Assembly: GCF_003369915.1 (NCBI RefSeq)
Contig: NW_022881658.1
Span: forward strand, 1-64,000
Length of the DNA stretch: 64,000 nt
Reading direction: 5' to 3'
Source of the DNA: Drosophila miranda
Taxonomy: Eukaryota > Arthropoda > Insecta > Diptera > Drosophilidae
The notes beneath the pieces are model-generated. The model searched no databases and was not told the origin of the DNA. It worked only from the letters and a program-made list of their open reading frames with translations. The position numbers and the translations under genes were made by a program. Positions within the stretch are counted from its first letter, which is position 1, and each line of letters starts with the position of its first letter. This document shows positions 46,372 through 57,495 of the stretch, piece after piece.

Positions 46372-49348
46372 TAATTCCCCTTTAATCAAAATCGCTTTCT
46401 GGAATGCTGCTGGGCTTCCAAACAAACTCCCTGAACTTAACGCTTATTTGGCAGGCAACAGTATTGACATCCTACTGATATCGGAATCGCATTTAAAAGA
46501 AGACACAAACCTCGTGATAGATGGTTACCACGTCTACATGGCAAACCACCCGTCGAACCGGAGCAGAGGAGGAGCCGCGGTAATCATCAAGTGCAACATC
46601 CCGCACATTTCCCTCGCACCAACAAGAGAGGACTCCATCCAGATGTGCACCATAGCTGCAACAACAAAAAACCATCAAACAATAAACATTGGTGCGATCT
46701 ATTGTCCACCTGCACACGAATGGATTGATACACAATTTAAACAGGTATTTGACTCTCTAGGTAGCAGATTTATCGTAGCTGGGGATTGGAACGCCAAAAG
46801 CCAGTGGTGGGGCAATGCAAGATCCTGTAGAAGAGGGGCTGCACTTCTGAAATGCATCCAGGAAAACGACCAAAACATACTGGCCACTGGATCCCCCACC
46901 CACTTCCCTTCAAATCGACGACATATGCCGTCTGCTATAGACTTTGCGGTTTATAAGGGTATTAGACACAATTTAATCCACATCGAAACATCATATGACT
47001 TAGGTTCAGATCACAACATGCAAATTATTAGACTCCTCCTGAGACCTGAATATGGAAAAAAGAAGATACTATTACCAAAAAATGCAAATATCAGAAGATT
47101 TCAAGCTCACCTAGAACAGCGAATCCATCTGGAGACTGAACTTCACAACGGCGACGACATAGATGATGCAGTGGCTATCCTTGAAAAGAACATTTACATT
47201 GCAGCTGAATTGGCTTCGCAAACCTCAAGTAACCAGCACACAGTGTACGGACCGCAAAGCTTCCATCTTGACTCGCAAACGCTGAAAGCGATCAAGATCA
47301 AAAGAATTCTCTGCAAAATCAACCAAAAAGATAGGTGCTCCAACCCCCTCATTGCACGCACTATCAATCAGCTGACTAACAGAATACGTAAACGGATCAA
47401 GCTGCAAAAAGACAAACAAATGAACAGACTGCTACACGACATTGACCCAACTGATAGGTACAGCATGCAGAAACTGTGGCGGCTTACCAACACAATCAAG
47501 AGACAGCCCATCCCAAATCTGCCAGTCAGAAGGCACGTTGCGGAAGGGCAGCAAGCTCCTGCTGAACCTTGGTGCAAAACTACGGAGGAAAAAGCTGAGG
47601 CCTTTGCGCAGCACCTGGAAGCACGTTTCACGCCAAAGATCACGGCAGACCTAGAAGACAGAGAAGAAATTAACGCAGTATTACAAGATAACGGTCCAGA
47701 TGAAGCTGCTCAAATAATCAGACCTGTGACCATCCAGGAACTCAAATCGGAAATTAAGAAGCTCAAGACGAAAAAGGCACCCGGTTTCGACAGTATCGAC
47801 AATCGCGTCATTAAATCTCTGCCAACATCCGCCATCGAGTATCTGCTGTTGATATGCAACTCGGCTCTGCAGTTCGGCCACTTCCCAAAGTCCTGGAAAT
47901 GCGCAAAAATCTCAATGTTAAGGAAGCCAGGAAAGCCGAGTGATAGGCTTGAGTCCTACAGACCCATCAGCCTGCTTACAGGCTTCTCCAAAATCCTTGA
48001 ACGCCTCATCCTCAAACGACTTTTTGAAGAAGAAAGCTTTGCCATGGCTATTCCAAACCATCAATTTGGCTTCAGAAGTCAGCACTCAGCGGAACAGCAA
48101 ATCGGACGAGTCACGCAATTCATCCTCAGATCCTACGAAGCGCAGCGGCATTGCAGTGCTGTGTACATGGATATCCAGGAGGCCTTTGATAGAGTCTGGC
48201 ATCAGGGTCTTCTCTGCAAAGTTAAAACGGTAGTACCTGACAATCTATACATTCTACTCACCAGCTATCTCTCAGACAGAAGCTTCAAAGTCGTCTGCTG
48301 CAACAACATCACCTCAAGCCTAAAGCACATAACCGCTGGAGTGCCGCAAGGAAGCGTACTTGGCCCAGTACTCTACAACCTTTACACTGCCGACATGCCG
48401 CAGCCACCAAGACACGCAAACTCAACCCAAATGCTAGCAACGTACGCTGATGACGCAGTATACCTCGTATCTGCCCCAAGTCCAAAACAAGCCAACGAAA
48501 ATGTGGAGCGGCTCCTGGCTGATGCATTATCATGGTCTAAGAAATGGGGAATAACCATCAGTCTTGCAAAAACTGCTCATGTTCTACACACTCTCTCACC
48601 TGTGCAGCTACACACTCCAGCTCCAAGGTTAGCCGGGCAACTCCTGGCCAAAAAACCCGTCATGCCATACCTAGGAATACAGATGGATACGAAGCTCAAT
48701 TTCAATAAGCACGTAGCGGCTGTTGTCACTAAAACAAGGGCCCGGATCAAAAAGCTCGACTGGATCATCGGCAGAAACAGCAAACTCCCACTACCTCCAA
48801 AGGTCCTCCTCTATAAGCAGCTGATTGCCCCAATATGGCAGTATGCCATGCCAGTCTGGGGGCCACTGACTTCAAACATGCAAATGGCCAAGCTCCAGAC
48901 GATCCAAAACAAAGCTCTCAGAGCAATGACAAATGCTCCCTGGTATGTGAGCAACAACGCACTGCATGCGGATCTCCAAGTAGCAACTGTGGAAGAAGTA
49001 TATAACAGACTCTGCAGGAACTACTACACTCGGTTAATGCAGCACACAAATTTACTTGCATGTGAGATCGCAACGCACCCATACATTCCAAGAAGGCTGG
49101 CCAGGCCAAGGTATGCCGCAATGATAGAAGAGCACAATCCAAACAGCAACAGAAGCCTGACAGCCATCCAATCAATATTGCTCCAAGTCAGACGCGAGAA
49201 CTGGCTGCGAAATCCGTTTGCAACACACAATATGGAAATCAGCCGCAGTAGCGCTAATGCAGCTGCTACGCAGGCAAATGACGGCCCCAGCAGAGAACCT
49301 GATGATGGACGGCGGCAGCTCCAGAATCCAGATGATGGCGGCGGCTGA
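46346..49348 (+). CDS. pol: ORF2 endonuclease/reverse transcriptase, copy C2
   Basis: Intact 1000-residue ORF2 with SDH (221-223) and YADD (700-703). Overlaps gag by 26 nt. Same protein as C1. With the intact gag upstream, this is a candidate active element. Confidence 0.95.
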   Translation: MTMRPQMHSNSPLIKIAFWNAAGLPNKLPELNAYLAGNSIDILLISESHLKEDTNLVIDGYHVYMANHPSNRSRGGAAVIIKCNIPHISLAPTREDSIQMCTIAATTKNHQTINIGAIYCPPAHEWIDTQFKQVFDSLGSRFIVAGDWNAKSQWWGNARSCRRGAALLKCIQENDQNILATGSPTHFPSNRRHMPSAIDFAVYKGIRHNLIHIETSYDLGSDHNMQIIRLLLRPEYGKKKILLPKNANIRRFQAHLEQRIHLETELHNGDDIDDAVAILEKNIYIAAELASQTSSNQHTVYGPQSFHLDSQTLKAIKIKRILCKINQKDRCSNPLIARTINQLTNRIRKRIKLQKDKQMNRLLHDIDPTDRYSMQKLWRLTNTIKRQPIPNLPVRRHVAEGQQAPAEPWCKTTEEKAEAFAQHLEARFTPKITADLEDREEINAVLQDNGPDEAAQIIRPVTIQELKSEIKKLKTKKAPGFDSIDNRVIKSLPTSAIEYLLLICNSALQFGHFPKSWKCAKISMLRKPGKPSDRLESYRPISLLTGFSKILERLILKRLFEEESFAMAIPNHQFGFRSQHSAEQQIGRVTQFILRSYEAQRHCSAVYMDIQEAFDRVWHQGLLCKVKTVVPDNLYILLTSYLSDRSFKVVCCNNITSSLKHITAGVPQGSVLGPVLYNLYTADMPQPPRHANSTQMLATYADDAVYLVSAPSPKQANENVERLLADALSWSKKWGITISLAKTAHVLHTLSPVQLHTPAPRLAGQLLAKKPVMPYLGIQMDTKLNFNKHVAAVVTKTRARIKKLDWIIGRNSKLPLPPKVLLYKQLIAPIWQYAMPVWGPLTSNMQMAKLQTIQNKALRAMTNAPWYVSNNALHADLQVATVEEVYNRLCRNYYTRLMQHTNLLACEIATHPYIPRRLARPRYAAMIEEHNPNSNRSLTAIQSILLQVRRENWLRNPFATHNMEISRSSANAAATQANDGPSREPDDGRRQLQNPDDGGG

Positions 49349-49400
49349 AAAGAAACTAAAAACCTTTCTATTCTTCCACAGATACGAAGCCACTTCACCT

Positions 49401-49577
49401 TCACAGAAATTGGTAATCCACATCCAGAACGTCGATGCACTGGACCTCGGCCAGCTTCAGCCCTGTTGATGCTGTCCTGCAGTCCCAGTTTAGCGCTGAC
49501 ACTCGCAAGGATTCCACTTCGCAGCCGACGACGAGGCCAATAGGCGTAATGATGTTCTCCACGGCCGCATACTCCAC
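49401..49577 (-). CDS. Antisense exon-like open segment in the C2 3' UTR
   Basis: Same open frame and acceptor as in C1, with one base difference (agaacgtcg for agaatgtcg) that gives a conservative Ile/Val change. Coding unproven. Confidence 0.35.
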   Translation of the reverse strand: MEYAAVENIITPIGLVVGCEVESLRVSALNWDCRTASTGLKLAEVQCIDVLDVDYQFL

Positions 49578-49813
49578 CTGAAATAATTAAAACAATTTAA
49601 AAACAATGTAAACAAAGTAGCAATAAGATTAGTGTTACCCTAGCATCTAGACAAATTATCGATAGCTGTTAAAAAATACCAAATAAGCCAATACCGTAAC
49701 AAATGTTACCCTGCCAATTTACAGCCACGTCTGCAACTACATGTAATGTAGATAAGCAGCCGGCGCGAAACTATTTGTAAAATATGCTAAAGAGTATAAT
49801 CAAATAAAACGGT

Positions 49814-49887
49814 TCTCTCTTCATGTCGGCCTCCCTCCCCCCTGCTAATGCAGGTGGCGATGGGAATTGGTTCGACATGAAGAGAGA
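49814..49887 (+). other. 3'-terminal inverted repeat/hairpin, C2
   Basis: 15-bp arms at 49814-49828 and 49873-49887 with the same inner hairpin as C1. Confidence 0.8.
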
Positions 49888-49991
49888 CTACCAATTTAGT
49901 TCGCAAGACGAACAAGAACAAAATTAAAATCAAATTTACTATTAAAAATAGTACTTTTCCTACTGTTTTTTCGTGCATCTGCTGACCAATT

Positions 49992-51917
49992 ATGGCAGAT
50001 CGCGGGAATCGTAGGGGAAAGGCTAAAAAGCCGCCCCCCCCAATAATACGCGTGCACAAAGGCAAGTTGCCTGATGCAATAGAAATGAGGAGGTTCTGCG
50101 ACCACCTCATGGGAGTGGAAAACTATGTTCTTGACTACCAAGACGACGGCATGGTCAGAATTGTATGCCCAACCAGAGAATCCTACAAAAAGATACTAAT
50201 GTGCGTTGATGATGACGAGCAAATGCCAGTGATCTCCTCCAGCGAGTCAGAGAGCGAGCATGTAAGTCTAAATACACACCTTGCCTCCCACCCGGGAAAA
50301 ACCGCTGTTGAGGTTGAATTCAACAACCAAGGCAAAAGGCCTGCAACCCCGCAGTCCCCTCAGTCAAATGCCCAAAACCAAGCTGCCAAAAAAGTAGTCA
50401 AGTCCCCACAAGCACAGCCACCTCAAAGTGCCATGGACTTGACTACTGACGAAGATATGACTGACGTAACAGCCAGTTGTTTAACCCGAGAAGACCTGGG
50501 CATACCAGCGAGAGTCCCACAGAGAGAGCGAGCGCCAGCAGCGGCCACACAAAATGCTGCCGGCCCCTCCAGTGGAGACTCCACACTCCACGACACGCGC
50601 TCCGCATCGCCCCTGGGGGCACCTGCAACTGAAACTCGGCCACCCAAGCCGCCACCAATTGTACTAACCAAAATCACCAATATTACCGCCACTCTTAAAG
50701 AAATCTCGCAGCTAATCCCAGCAGAAAAGTTCCACACCAAGACAACTTCGGCAGGTGGACTACGCGTCATGTGCAGTGACGTGCAGTCTTTCAGGGTACT
50801 GCAAAGACATTACAGGGACGAGGCCTGTACCACGCCATCCTATTCCTACCAGCTACAGTCTGAGAGAGGATACCGAATAGTCATTAGGGACCTGCACCAC
50901 ACCACCGAAAGCGAATTCGTCACTGGACTACTGGCCAGCCACGGCCACACAGCCACTTTCATACGGGGCATGACGAGGCGAGCTACCAATGAGCCCCTCA
51001 ACATGTTTGTAGTTCAACTTGAACCAAGGCCAAACAACGCTGAGGCGTTGAATATCACAAATATGGGCGGCCAACGAGTCAAAGTCGAGGTGCAGAGGAA
51101 CACCGGCCCAGTTGTCCAGTGCCACAGGTGTCAACGCATTGGGCACACCCACAATTACTGCAGAAATGACTTCGTGTGTGTTAAGTGCGCGGGGCAGCAC
51201 TCCTCAATAGTTTGCCAAAAACCCTTGCAACAGCCGGCTAAATGCGCAAACTGTAGCGGCCCTCACCCAGCCAGCTACAGGGGCTGCACCGCTTTTAAAA
51301 GTGCAGCGCTGCGCAAGAAGCCGAGCGAACTTGCCCAAGCAAACAAGCTGCTACATGACCTGGGCATGCCTGCCCTTCCAATGCCTAGAAACCGAAGCCA
51401 AAGCCGACGTCGTCGTCAGCCAAGCAAACCACGCACTCAGCAGATGAACGCCCTTAGCTCCCGTACACGAGAAGAAGCACCCTGCACGTCAAAGCAGGCC
51501 TTGAGTTACGCTGCTGTCGCCAGAGCGAGCCTCCCAGCGCAGCAGAAACTACAACAACAACGCAGGTCGAGGTCAAAGAGGAAGCTGACTCCAAGTACAC
51601 GCTTGCAGGAGCAGCTCATAAAGCACCTCAGCCGAAATCGCTCCAAGAGCGCAGGCCGATTTAAGAGCGCAAATCGCCCGCAAGGCAGCAACAACAACAA
51701 CAACAATAAGGCTGACCTCAGCAGCCTAAACGAGAAGCTAGACAAGCTTATCACTCTCCTACAAGTGCAGACGGATCGAAGGAACGAGACAACTAATAAC
51801 AAGACACAACCCCAACCGAGTCTTGAAGCTAGGCTCTCCATGATCGAGAAGACACTGTACCGAGTTATGGCACGACTCCGACCACTCACAAATGACAATG
51901 AGACCTCAAATGCATAG
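49992..51917 (+). CDS. gag: Gag-like ORF1, copy C3
   Basis: Intact 641-residue Gag with the same protein as C2. Its 5' UTR is about 69 nt because of the shorter left end. Confidence 0.93.
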   Translation: MADRGNRRGKAKKPPPPIIRVHKGKLPDAIEMRRFCDHLMGVENYVLDYQDDGMVRIVCPTRESYKKILMCVDDDEQMPVISSSESESEHVSLNTHLASHPGKTAVEVEFNNQGKRPATPQSPQSNAQNQAAKKVVKSPQAQPPQSAMDLTTDEDMTDVTASCLTREDLGIPARVPQRERAPAAATQNAAGPSSGDSTLHDTRSASPLGAPATETRPPKPPPIVLTKITNITATLKEISQLIPAEKFHTKTTSAGGLRVMCSDVQSFRVLQRHYRDEACTTPSYSYQLQSERGYRIVIRDLHHTTESEFVTGLLASHGHTATFIRGMTRRATNEPLNMFVVQLEPRPNNAEALNITNMGGQRVKVEVQRNTGPVVQCHRCQRIGHTHNYCRNDFVCVKCAGQHSSIVCQKPLQQPAKCANCSGPHPASYRGCTAFKSAALRKKPSELAQANKLLHDLGMPALPMPRNRSQSRRRRQPSKPRTQQMNALSSRTREEAPCTSKQALSYAAVARASLPAQQKLQQQRRSRSKRKLTPSTRLQEQLIKHLSRNRSKSAGRFKSANRPQGSNNNNNNKADLSSLNEKLDKLITLLQVQTDRRNETTNNKTQPQPSLEARLSMIEKTLYRVMARLRPLTNDNETSNA

Positions 51918-54894
51918 TAATTCCCCTTTAATCAAAATCGCTTTCTGGAATGCTGCTGGGCTTCCAAACAAACTCCCTGAACTTAACGCTTATTTGGCAG
52001 GCAACAGTATTGACATCCTACTGATATCGGAATCGCATTTAAAAGAAGACACAAACCTCGTGATAGATGGTTACCACGTCTACATGGCAAACCACCCGTC
52101 GAACCGGAGCAGAGGAGGAGCCGCGGTAATCATCAAGTGCAACATCCCGCACATTTCCCTCGCACCAACAAGAGAGGACTCCATCCAGATGTGCACCATA
52201 GCTGCAACAACAAAAAACCATCAAACAATAAACATTGGTGCGATCTATTGTCCACCTGCACACGAATGGATTGATACACAATTTAAACAGGTATTTGACT
52301 CTCTAGGTAGCAGATTTATCGTAGCTGGGGATTGGAACGCCAAAAGCCAGTGGTGGGGCAATGCAAGATCCTGTAGAAGAGGGGCTGCACTTCTGAAATG
52401 CATCCAGGAAAACGACCAAAACATACTGGCCACTGGATCCCCCACCCACTTCCCTTCAAATCGACGACATATGCCGTCTGCTATAGACTTTGCGGTTTAT
52501 AAGGGTATTAGACACAATTTAATCCACATCGAAACATCATATGACTTAGGTTCAGATCACAACATGCAAATTATTAGACTCCTCCTGAGACCTGAATATG
52601 GAAAAAAGAAGATACTATTACCAAAAAATGCAAATATCAGAAGATTTCAAGCTCACCTAGAACAGCGAATCCATCTGGAGACTGAACTTCACAACGGCGA
52701 CGACATAGATGATGCAGTGGCTATCCTTGAAAAGAACATTTACATTGCAGCTGAATTGGCTTCGCAAACCTCAAGTAACCAGCACACAGTGTACGGACCG
52801 CAAAGCTTCCATCTTGACTCGCAAACGCTGAAAGCGATCAAGATCAAAAGAATTCTCTGCAAAATCAACCAAAAAGATAGGTGCTCCAACCCCCTCATTG
52901 CACGCACTATCAATCAGCTGACTAACAGAATACGTAAACGGATCAAGCTGCAAAAAGACAAACAAATGAACAGACTGCTACACGACATTGACCCAACTGA
53001 TAGGTACAGCATGCAGAAACTGTGGCGGCTTACCAACACAATCAAGAGACAGCCCATCCCAAATCTGCCAGTCAGAAGGCACGTTGCGGAAGGGCAGCAA
53101 GCTCCTGCTGAACCTTGGTGCAAAACTACGGAGGAAAAAGCTGAGGCCTTTGCGCAGCACCTGGAAGCACGTTTCACGCCAAAGATCACGGCAGACCTAG
53201 AAGACAGAGAAGAAATTAACGCAGTATTACAAGATAACGGTCCAGATGAAGCTGCTCAAATAATCAGACCTGTGACCATCCAGGAACTCAAATCGGAAAT
53301 TAAGAAGCTCAAGACGAAAAAGGCACCCGGTTTCGACAGTATCGACAATCGCGTCATTAAATCTCTGCCAACATCCGCCATCGAGTATCTGCTGTTGATA
53401 TGCAACTCGGCTCTGCAGTTCGGCCACTTCCCAAAGTCCTGGAAATGCGCAAAAATCTCAATGTTAAGGAAGCCAGGAAAGCCGAGTGATAGGCTTGAGT
53501 CCTACAGACCCATCAGCCTGCTTACAGGCTTCTCCAAAATCCTTGAACGCCTCATCCTCAAACGACTTTTTGAAGAAGAAAGCTTTGCCATGGCTATTCC
53601 AAACCATCAATTTGGCTTCAGAAGTCAGCACTCAGCGGAACAGCAAATCGGACGAGTCACGCAATTCATCCTCAGATCCTACGAAGCGCAGCGGCATTGC
53701 AGTGCTGTGTACATGGATATCCAGGAGGCCTTTGATAGAGTCTGGCATCAGGGTCTTTTCTGCAAAGTTAAAACGGTAGTACCTGACAATCTATACATTC
53801 TACTCACCAGCTATCTCTCAGACAGAAGCTTCAAAGTCGTCTGCTGCAACAACATCACCTCAAGCCTAAAGCACATAACCGCTGGAGTGCCGCAAGGAAG
53901 CGTACTTGGCCCAGTACTCTACAACCTTTACACTGCCGACATGCCGCAGCCACCAAGACACGCAAACTCAACCCAAATGCTAGCAACGTACGCTGATGAC
54001 GCAGTATACCTCGTATCTGCCCCAAGTCCAAAACAAGCCAACGAAAATGTGGAGCGGCTCCTGGCTGATGCATTATCATGGTCTAAGAAATGGGGAATAA
54101 CCATCAGTCTTGCAAAAACTGCTCATGTTCTACACACTCTCTCACCTGTGCAGCTACACACTCCAGCTCCAAGGTTAGCCGGGCAACTCCTGGCCAAAAA
54201 ACCCGTCATGCCATACCTAGGAATACAGATGGATACGAAGCTCAATTTCAATAAGCACGTAGCGGCTGTTGTCACTAAAACAAGGGCCCGGATCAAAAAG
54301 CTCGACTGGATCATCGGCAGAAACAGCAAACTCCCACTACCTCCAAAGGTCCTCCTCTATAAGCAGCTGATTGCCCCAATATGGCAGTATGCCATGCCAG
54401 TCTGGGGGCCACTGACTTCAAACATGCAAATGGCCAAGCTCCAGACGATCCAAAACAAAGCTCTCAGAGCAATGACAAATGCTCCCTGGTATGTGAGCAA
54501 CAACGCACTGCATGCGGATCTCCAAGTAGCAACTGTGGAAGAAGTATATAACAGACTCTGCAGGAACTACTACACTCGGTTAATGCAGCACACAAATTTA
54601 CTTGCATGTGAGATCGCAACGCACCCATACATTCCAAGAAGGCTGGCCAGGCCAAGGTATGCCGCAATGATAGAAGAGCACAATCCAAACAGCAACAGAA
54701 GCCTGACAGCCATCCAATCAATATTGCTCCAAGTCAGACGCGAGAACTGGCTGCGAAATCCGTTTGCAACACACAATATGGAAATCAGCCGCAGTAGCGC
54801 TAATGCAGCTGCTACGCAGGCAAATGACGGCCCCAGCAGAGAACCTGATGATGGACGGCGGCAGCTCCAGAATCCAGATGATGGCGGCGGCTGA
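51892..54894 (+). CDS. pol: ORF2 endonuclease/reverse transcriptase, copy C3
   Basis: Intact 1000-residue ORF2. One difference from C1 and C2 is Phe for Leu after HQG in the reverse transcriptase (base change near 53758). All catalytic motifs are present. Confidence 0.95.
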   Translation: MTMRPQMHSNSPLIKIAFWNAAGLPNKLPELNAYLAGNSIDILLISESHLKEDTNLVIDGYHVYMANHPSNRSRGGAAVIIKCNIPHISLAPTREDSIQMCTIAATTKNHQTINIGAIYCPPAHEWIDTQFKQVFDSLGSRFIVAGDWNAKSQWWGNARSCRRGAALLKCIQENDQNILATGSPTHFPSNRRHMPSAIDFAVYKGIRHNLIHIETSYDLGSDHNMQIIRLLLRPEYGKKKILLPKNANIRRFQAHLEQRIHLETELHNGDDIDDAVAILEKNIYIAAELASQTSSNQHTVYGPQSFHLDSQTLKAIKIKRILCKINQKDRCSNPLIARTINQLTNRIRKRIKLQKDKQMNRLLHDIDPTDRYSMQKLWRLTNTIKRQPIPNLPVRRHVAEGQQAPAEPWCKTTEEKAEAFAQHLEARFTPKITADLEDREEINAVLQDNGPDEAAQIIRPVTIQELKSEIKKLKTKKAPGFDSIDNRVIKSLPTSAIEYLLLICNSALQFGHFPKSWKCAKISMLRKPGKPSDRLESYRPISLLTGFSKILERLILKRLFEEESFAMAIPNHQFGFRSQHSAEQQIGRVTQFILRSYEAQRHCSAVYMDIQEAFDRVWHQGLFCKVKTVVPDNLYILLTSYLSDRSFKVVCCNNITSSLKHITAGVPQGSVLGPVLYNLYTADMPQPPRHANSTQMLATYADDAVYLVSAPSPKQANENVERLLADALSWSKKWGITISLAKTAHVLHTLSPVQLHTPAPRLAGQLLAKKPVMPYLGIQMDTKLNFNKHVAAVVTKTRARIKKLDWIIGRNSKLPLPPKVLLYKQLIAPIWQYAMPVWGPLTSNMQMAKLQTIQNKALRAMTNAPWYVSNNALHADLQVATVEEVYNRLCRNYYTRLMQHTNLLACEIATHPYIPRRLARPRYAAMIEEHNPNSNRSLTAIQSILLQVRRENWLRNPFATHNMEISRSSANAAATQANDGPSREPDDGRRQLQNPDDGGG

Positions 54895-54946
54895 AAAGAA
54901 ACTAAAAACCTTTCTATTCTTCCACAGATACGAAGCCACTTCACCT

Positions 54947-55123
54947 TCACAGAAATTGGTAATCCACATCCAGAATGTCGATGCACTGGACCTCGGCCAG
55001 CTTCAGCCCTGTTGATGCTGTCCTGCAGTCCCAGTTTAGCGCTGACACTCGCAAGGATTCCACTTCGCAGCCGACGACGAGGCCAATAGGCGTAATGATG
55101 TTCTCCACGGCCGCATACTCCAC
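54947..55123 (-). CDS. Antisense exon-like open segment in the C3 3' UTR
   Basis: Same frame and acceptor as in C1. Coding unproven. Confidence 0.35.
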   Translation of the reverse strand: MEYAAVENIITPIGLVVGCEVESLRVSALNWDCRTASTGLKLAEVQCIDILDVDYQFL

Positions 55124-55359
55124 CTGAAATAATTAAAACAATTTAAAAACAATGTAAACAAAGTAGCAATAAGATTAGTGTTACCCTAGCATCTAGACAA
55201 ATTATCGATAGCTGTTAAAAAATACCAAATAAGCCAATACCGTAACAAATGTTACCCTGCCAATTTACAGCCACGTCTGCAACTACATGTAATGTAGATA
55301 AGCAGCCGGCGCGAAACTATTTGTAAAATATGCTAAAGAGTATAATCAAATAAAACGGT

Positions 55360-55433
55360 TCTCTCTTCATGTCGGCCTCCCTCCCCCCTGCTAATGCAGG
55401 TGGCGATGGGAATTGGTTCGACATGAAGAGAGA
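55360..55433 (+). other. 3'-terminal inverted repeat/hairpin, C3
   Basis: 15-bp arms at 55360-55374 and 55419-55433, same inner hairpin. Confidence 0.8.
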
Positions 55434-55569
55434 CTACCAATTTAGTTCGCAAGACGAACAAGAACAAAAGAACAAAAAACGTGCTCCTAACCAAATTAAA
55501 ATTAAAATCAAATTTACTATTAAAAATAGTACTTTTCCTACTGTTTTTTCGTGCATCTGCTGACCAATT

Positions 55570-57495
55570 ATGGCAGATCGCGGGAATCGTAGGGGAAAGG
55601 CTAAAAAGCCGCCCCCCCCAATAATACGCGTGCACAAAGGCAAGTTGCCTGATGCAATAGAAATGAGGAGGTTCTGCGACCACCTCATGGGAGTGGAAAA
55701 CTATGTTCTTGACTACCAAGACGACGGCATGGTCAGAATTGTATGCCCAACCAGAGAATCCTACAAAAAGATACTAATGTGCGTTGATGATGACGAGCAA
55801 ATGCCAGTGATCTCCTCCAGCGAGTCAGAGAGCGAGCATGTAAGTCTAAATACACACCTTGCCTCCCACCCGGGAAAAACCGCTGTTGAGGTTGAATTCA
55901 ACAACCAAGGCAAAAGGCCTGCAACCCCGCAGTCCCCTCAGTCAAATGCCCAAAACCAAGCTGCCAAAAAAGTAGTCAAGTCCCCACAAGCACAGCCACC
56001 TCAAAGTGCCATGGACTTGACTACTGACGAAGATATGACTGACGTAACAGCCAGTTGTTTAACCCGAGAAGACCTGGGCATACCAGCGAGAGTCCCACAG
56101 AGAGAGCGAGCGCCAGCAGCGGCCACACAAAATGCTGCCGGCCCCTCCAGTGGAGACTCCACACTCCACGACACGCGCTCCGCATCGCCCCTGGGGCACC
56201 TGCAACTGAAACTCGGCCACCCAAGCCGCCACCAATTGTACTAACCAAAATCACCAATATTACCGCCACTCTTAAAGAAATCTCGCAGCTAATCCCAGCA
56301 GAAAAGTTCCACACCAAGACAACTTCGGCAGGTGGACTACGCGTCATGTGCAGTGACGTGCAGTCTTTCAGGGTACTGCAAAGACATTACAGGGACGAGG
56401 CCTGTACCACGCCATCCTATTCCTACCAGCTACAGTCTGAGAGAGGATACCGAATAGTCATTAGGGACCTGCACCACACCACCGAAAGCGAATTCGTCAC
56501 TGGACTACTGGCCAGCCACGGCCACACAGCCACTTTCATACGGGGCATGACGAGGCGAGCTACCAATGAGCCCCTCAACATGTTTGTAGTTCAACTTGAA
56601 CCAAGGCCAAACAACGCTGAGGCGTTGAATATCACAAATATGGGCGGCCAACGAGTCAAAGTCGAGGTGCAGAGGAACACCGGCCCAGTTGTCCAGTGCC
56701 ACAGGTGTCAACGCATTGGGCACACCCACAATTACTGCAGAAATGACTTCGTGTGTGTTAAGTGCGCGGGGCAGCACTCCTCAATAGTTTGCCAAAAACC
56801 CTTGCAACAGCCGGCTAAATGCGCAAACTGTAGCGGCCCTCACCCAGCCAGCTACAGGGGCTGCACCGCTTTTTAAAAGTGCAGCGCTGCGCAAGAAGCC
56901 GAGCGAACTTGCCCAAGCAAACAAGCTGCTACATGACCTGGGCATGCCTGCCCTTCCAATGCCTAGAAACCGAAGCCAAAGCCGACGTCGTCGTCAGCCA
57001 AGCAAACCACGCACTCAGCAGATGAACGCCCTTAGCTCCCGTACACGAGAAGAAGCACCCTGCACGTCAAAGCAGGCCTTGAGTTACGCTGCTGTCGCCA
57101 GAGCGAGCCTCCCAGCGCAGCAGAAACTACAACAACAACGCAGGTCGAGGTCAAAGAGGAAGCTGACTCCAAGTACACGCTTGCAGGAGCAGCTCATAAA
57201 GCACCTCAGCCGAAATCGCTCCAAGAGCGCAGGCCGATTTAAGAGCGCAAATCGCCCGCAAGGCAGCAACAACAACAACAACAATAAGGCTGACCTCAGC
57301 AGCCTAAACGAGAAGCTAGACAAGCTTATCACTCTCCTACAAGTGCAGACGGATCGAAGGAACGAGACAACTAATAACAAGACACAACCCCAACCGAGTC
57401 TTGAAGCTAGGCTCTCCATGATCGAGAAGACACTGTACCGAGTTATGGCACGACTCCGACCACTCACAAATGACAATGAGACCTCAAATGCATAG
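55570..57495 (+). pseudogene. gag: Gag-like ORF1, copy C4, two frame breaks
   Basis: Same gene as C2 gag, but with one G missing in the G-run near 56193 and one T added near 56870. The protein is otherwise readable in three pieces, including all three zinc knuckles (in the piece 56055-56876). Both changes are in homopolymers, so they are probably consensus errors. Confidence 0.85.

Larger units (their letters stand above)
44349..49923 (+). mobile_element. Family C, copy C2, full length
   Basis: Complete unit: short A-rich 5' UTR (about 97 nt), gag, overlapping pol, and a 575-nt 3' UTR with antisense exon-like segment, AATAAA and inverted repeat. Nearly identical to C1 and C3. Confidence 0.93.
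49924..55468 (+). mobile_element. Family C, copy C3, nearly full length
   Basis: Like C2, but the 5' UTR starts about 28 nt further in (attaaaatcaaat directly after the C2 end), a small 5' loss that spares gag. Ends in gaacaagaacaaa. Confidence 0.92.
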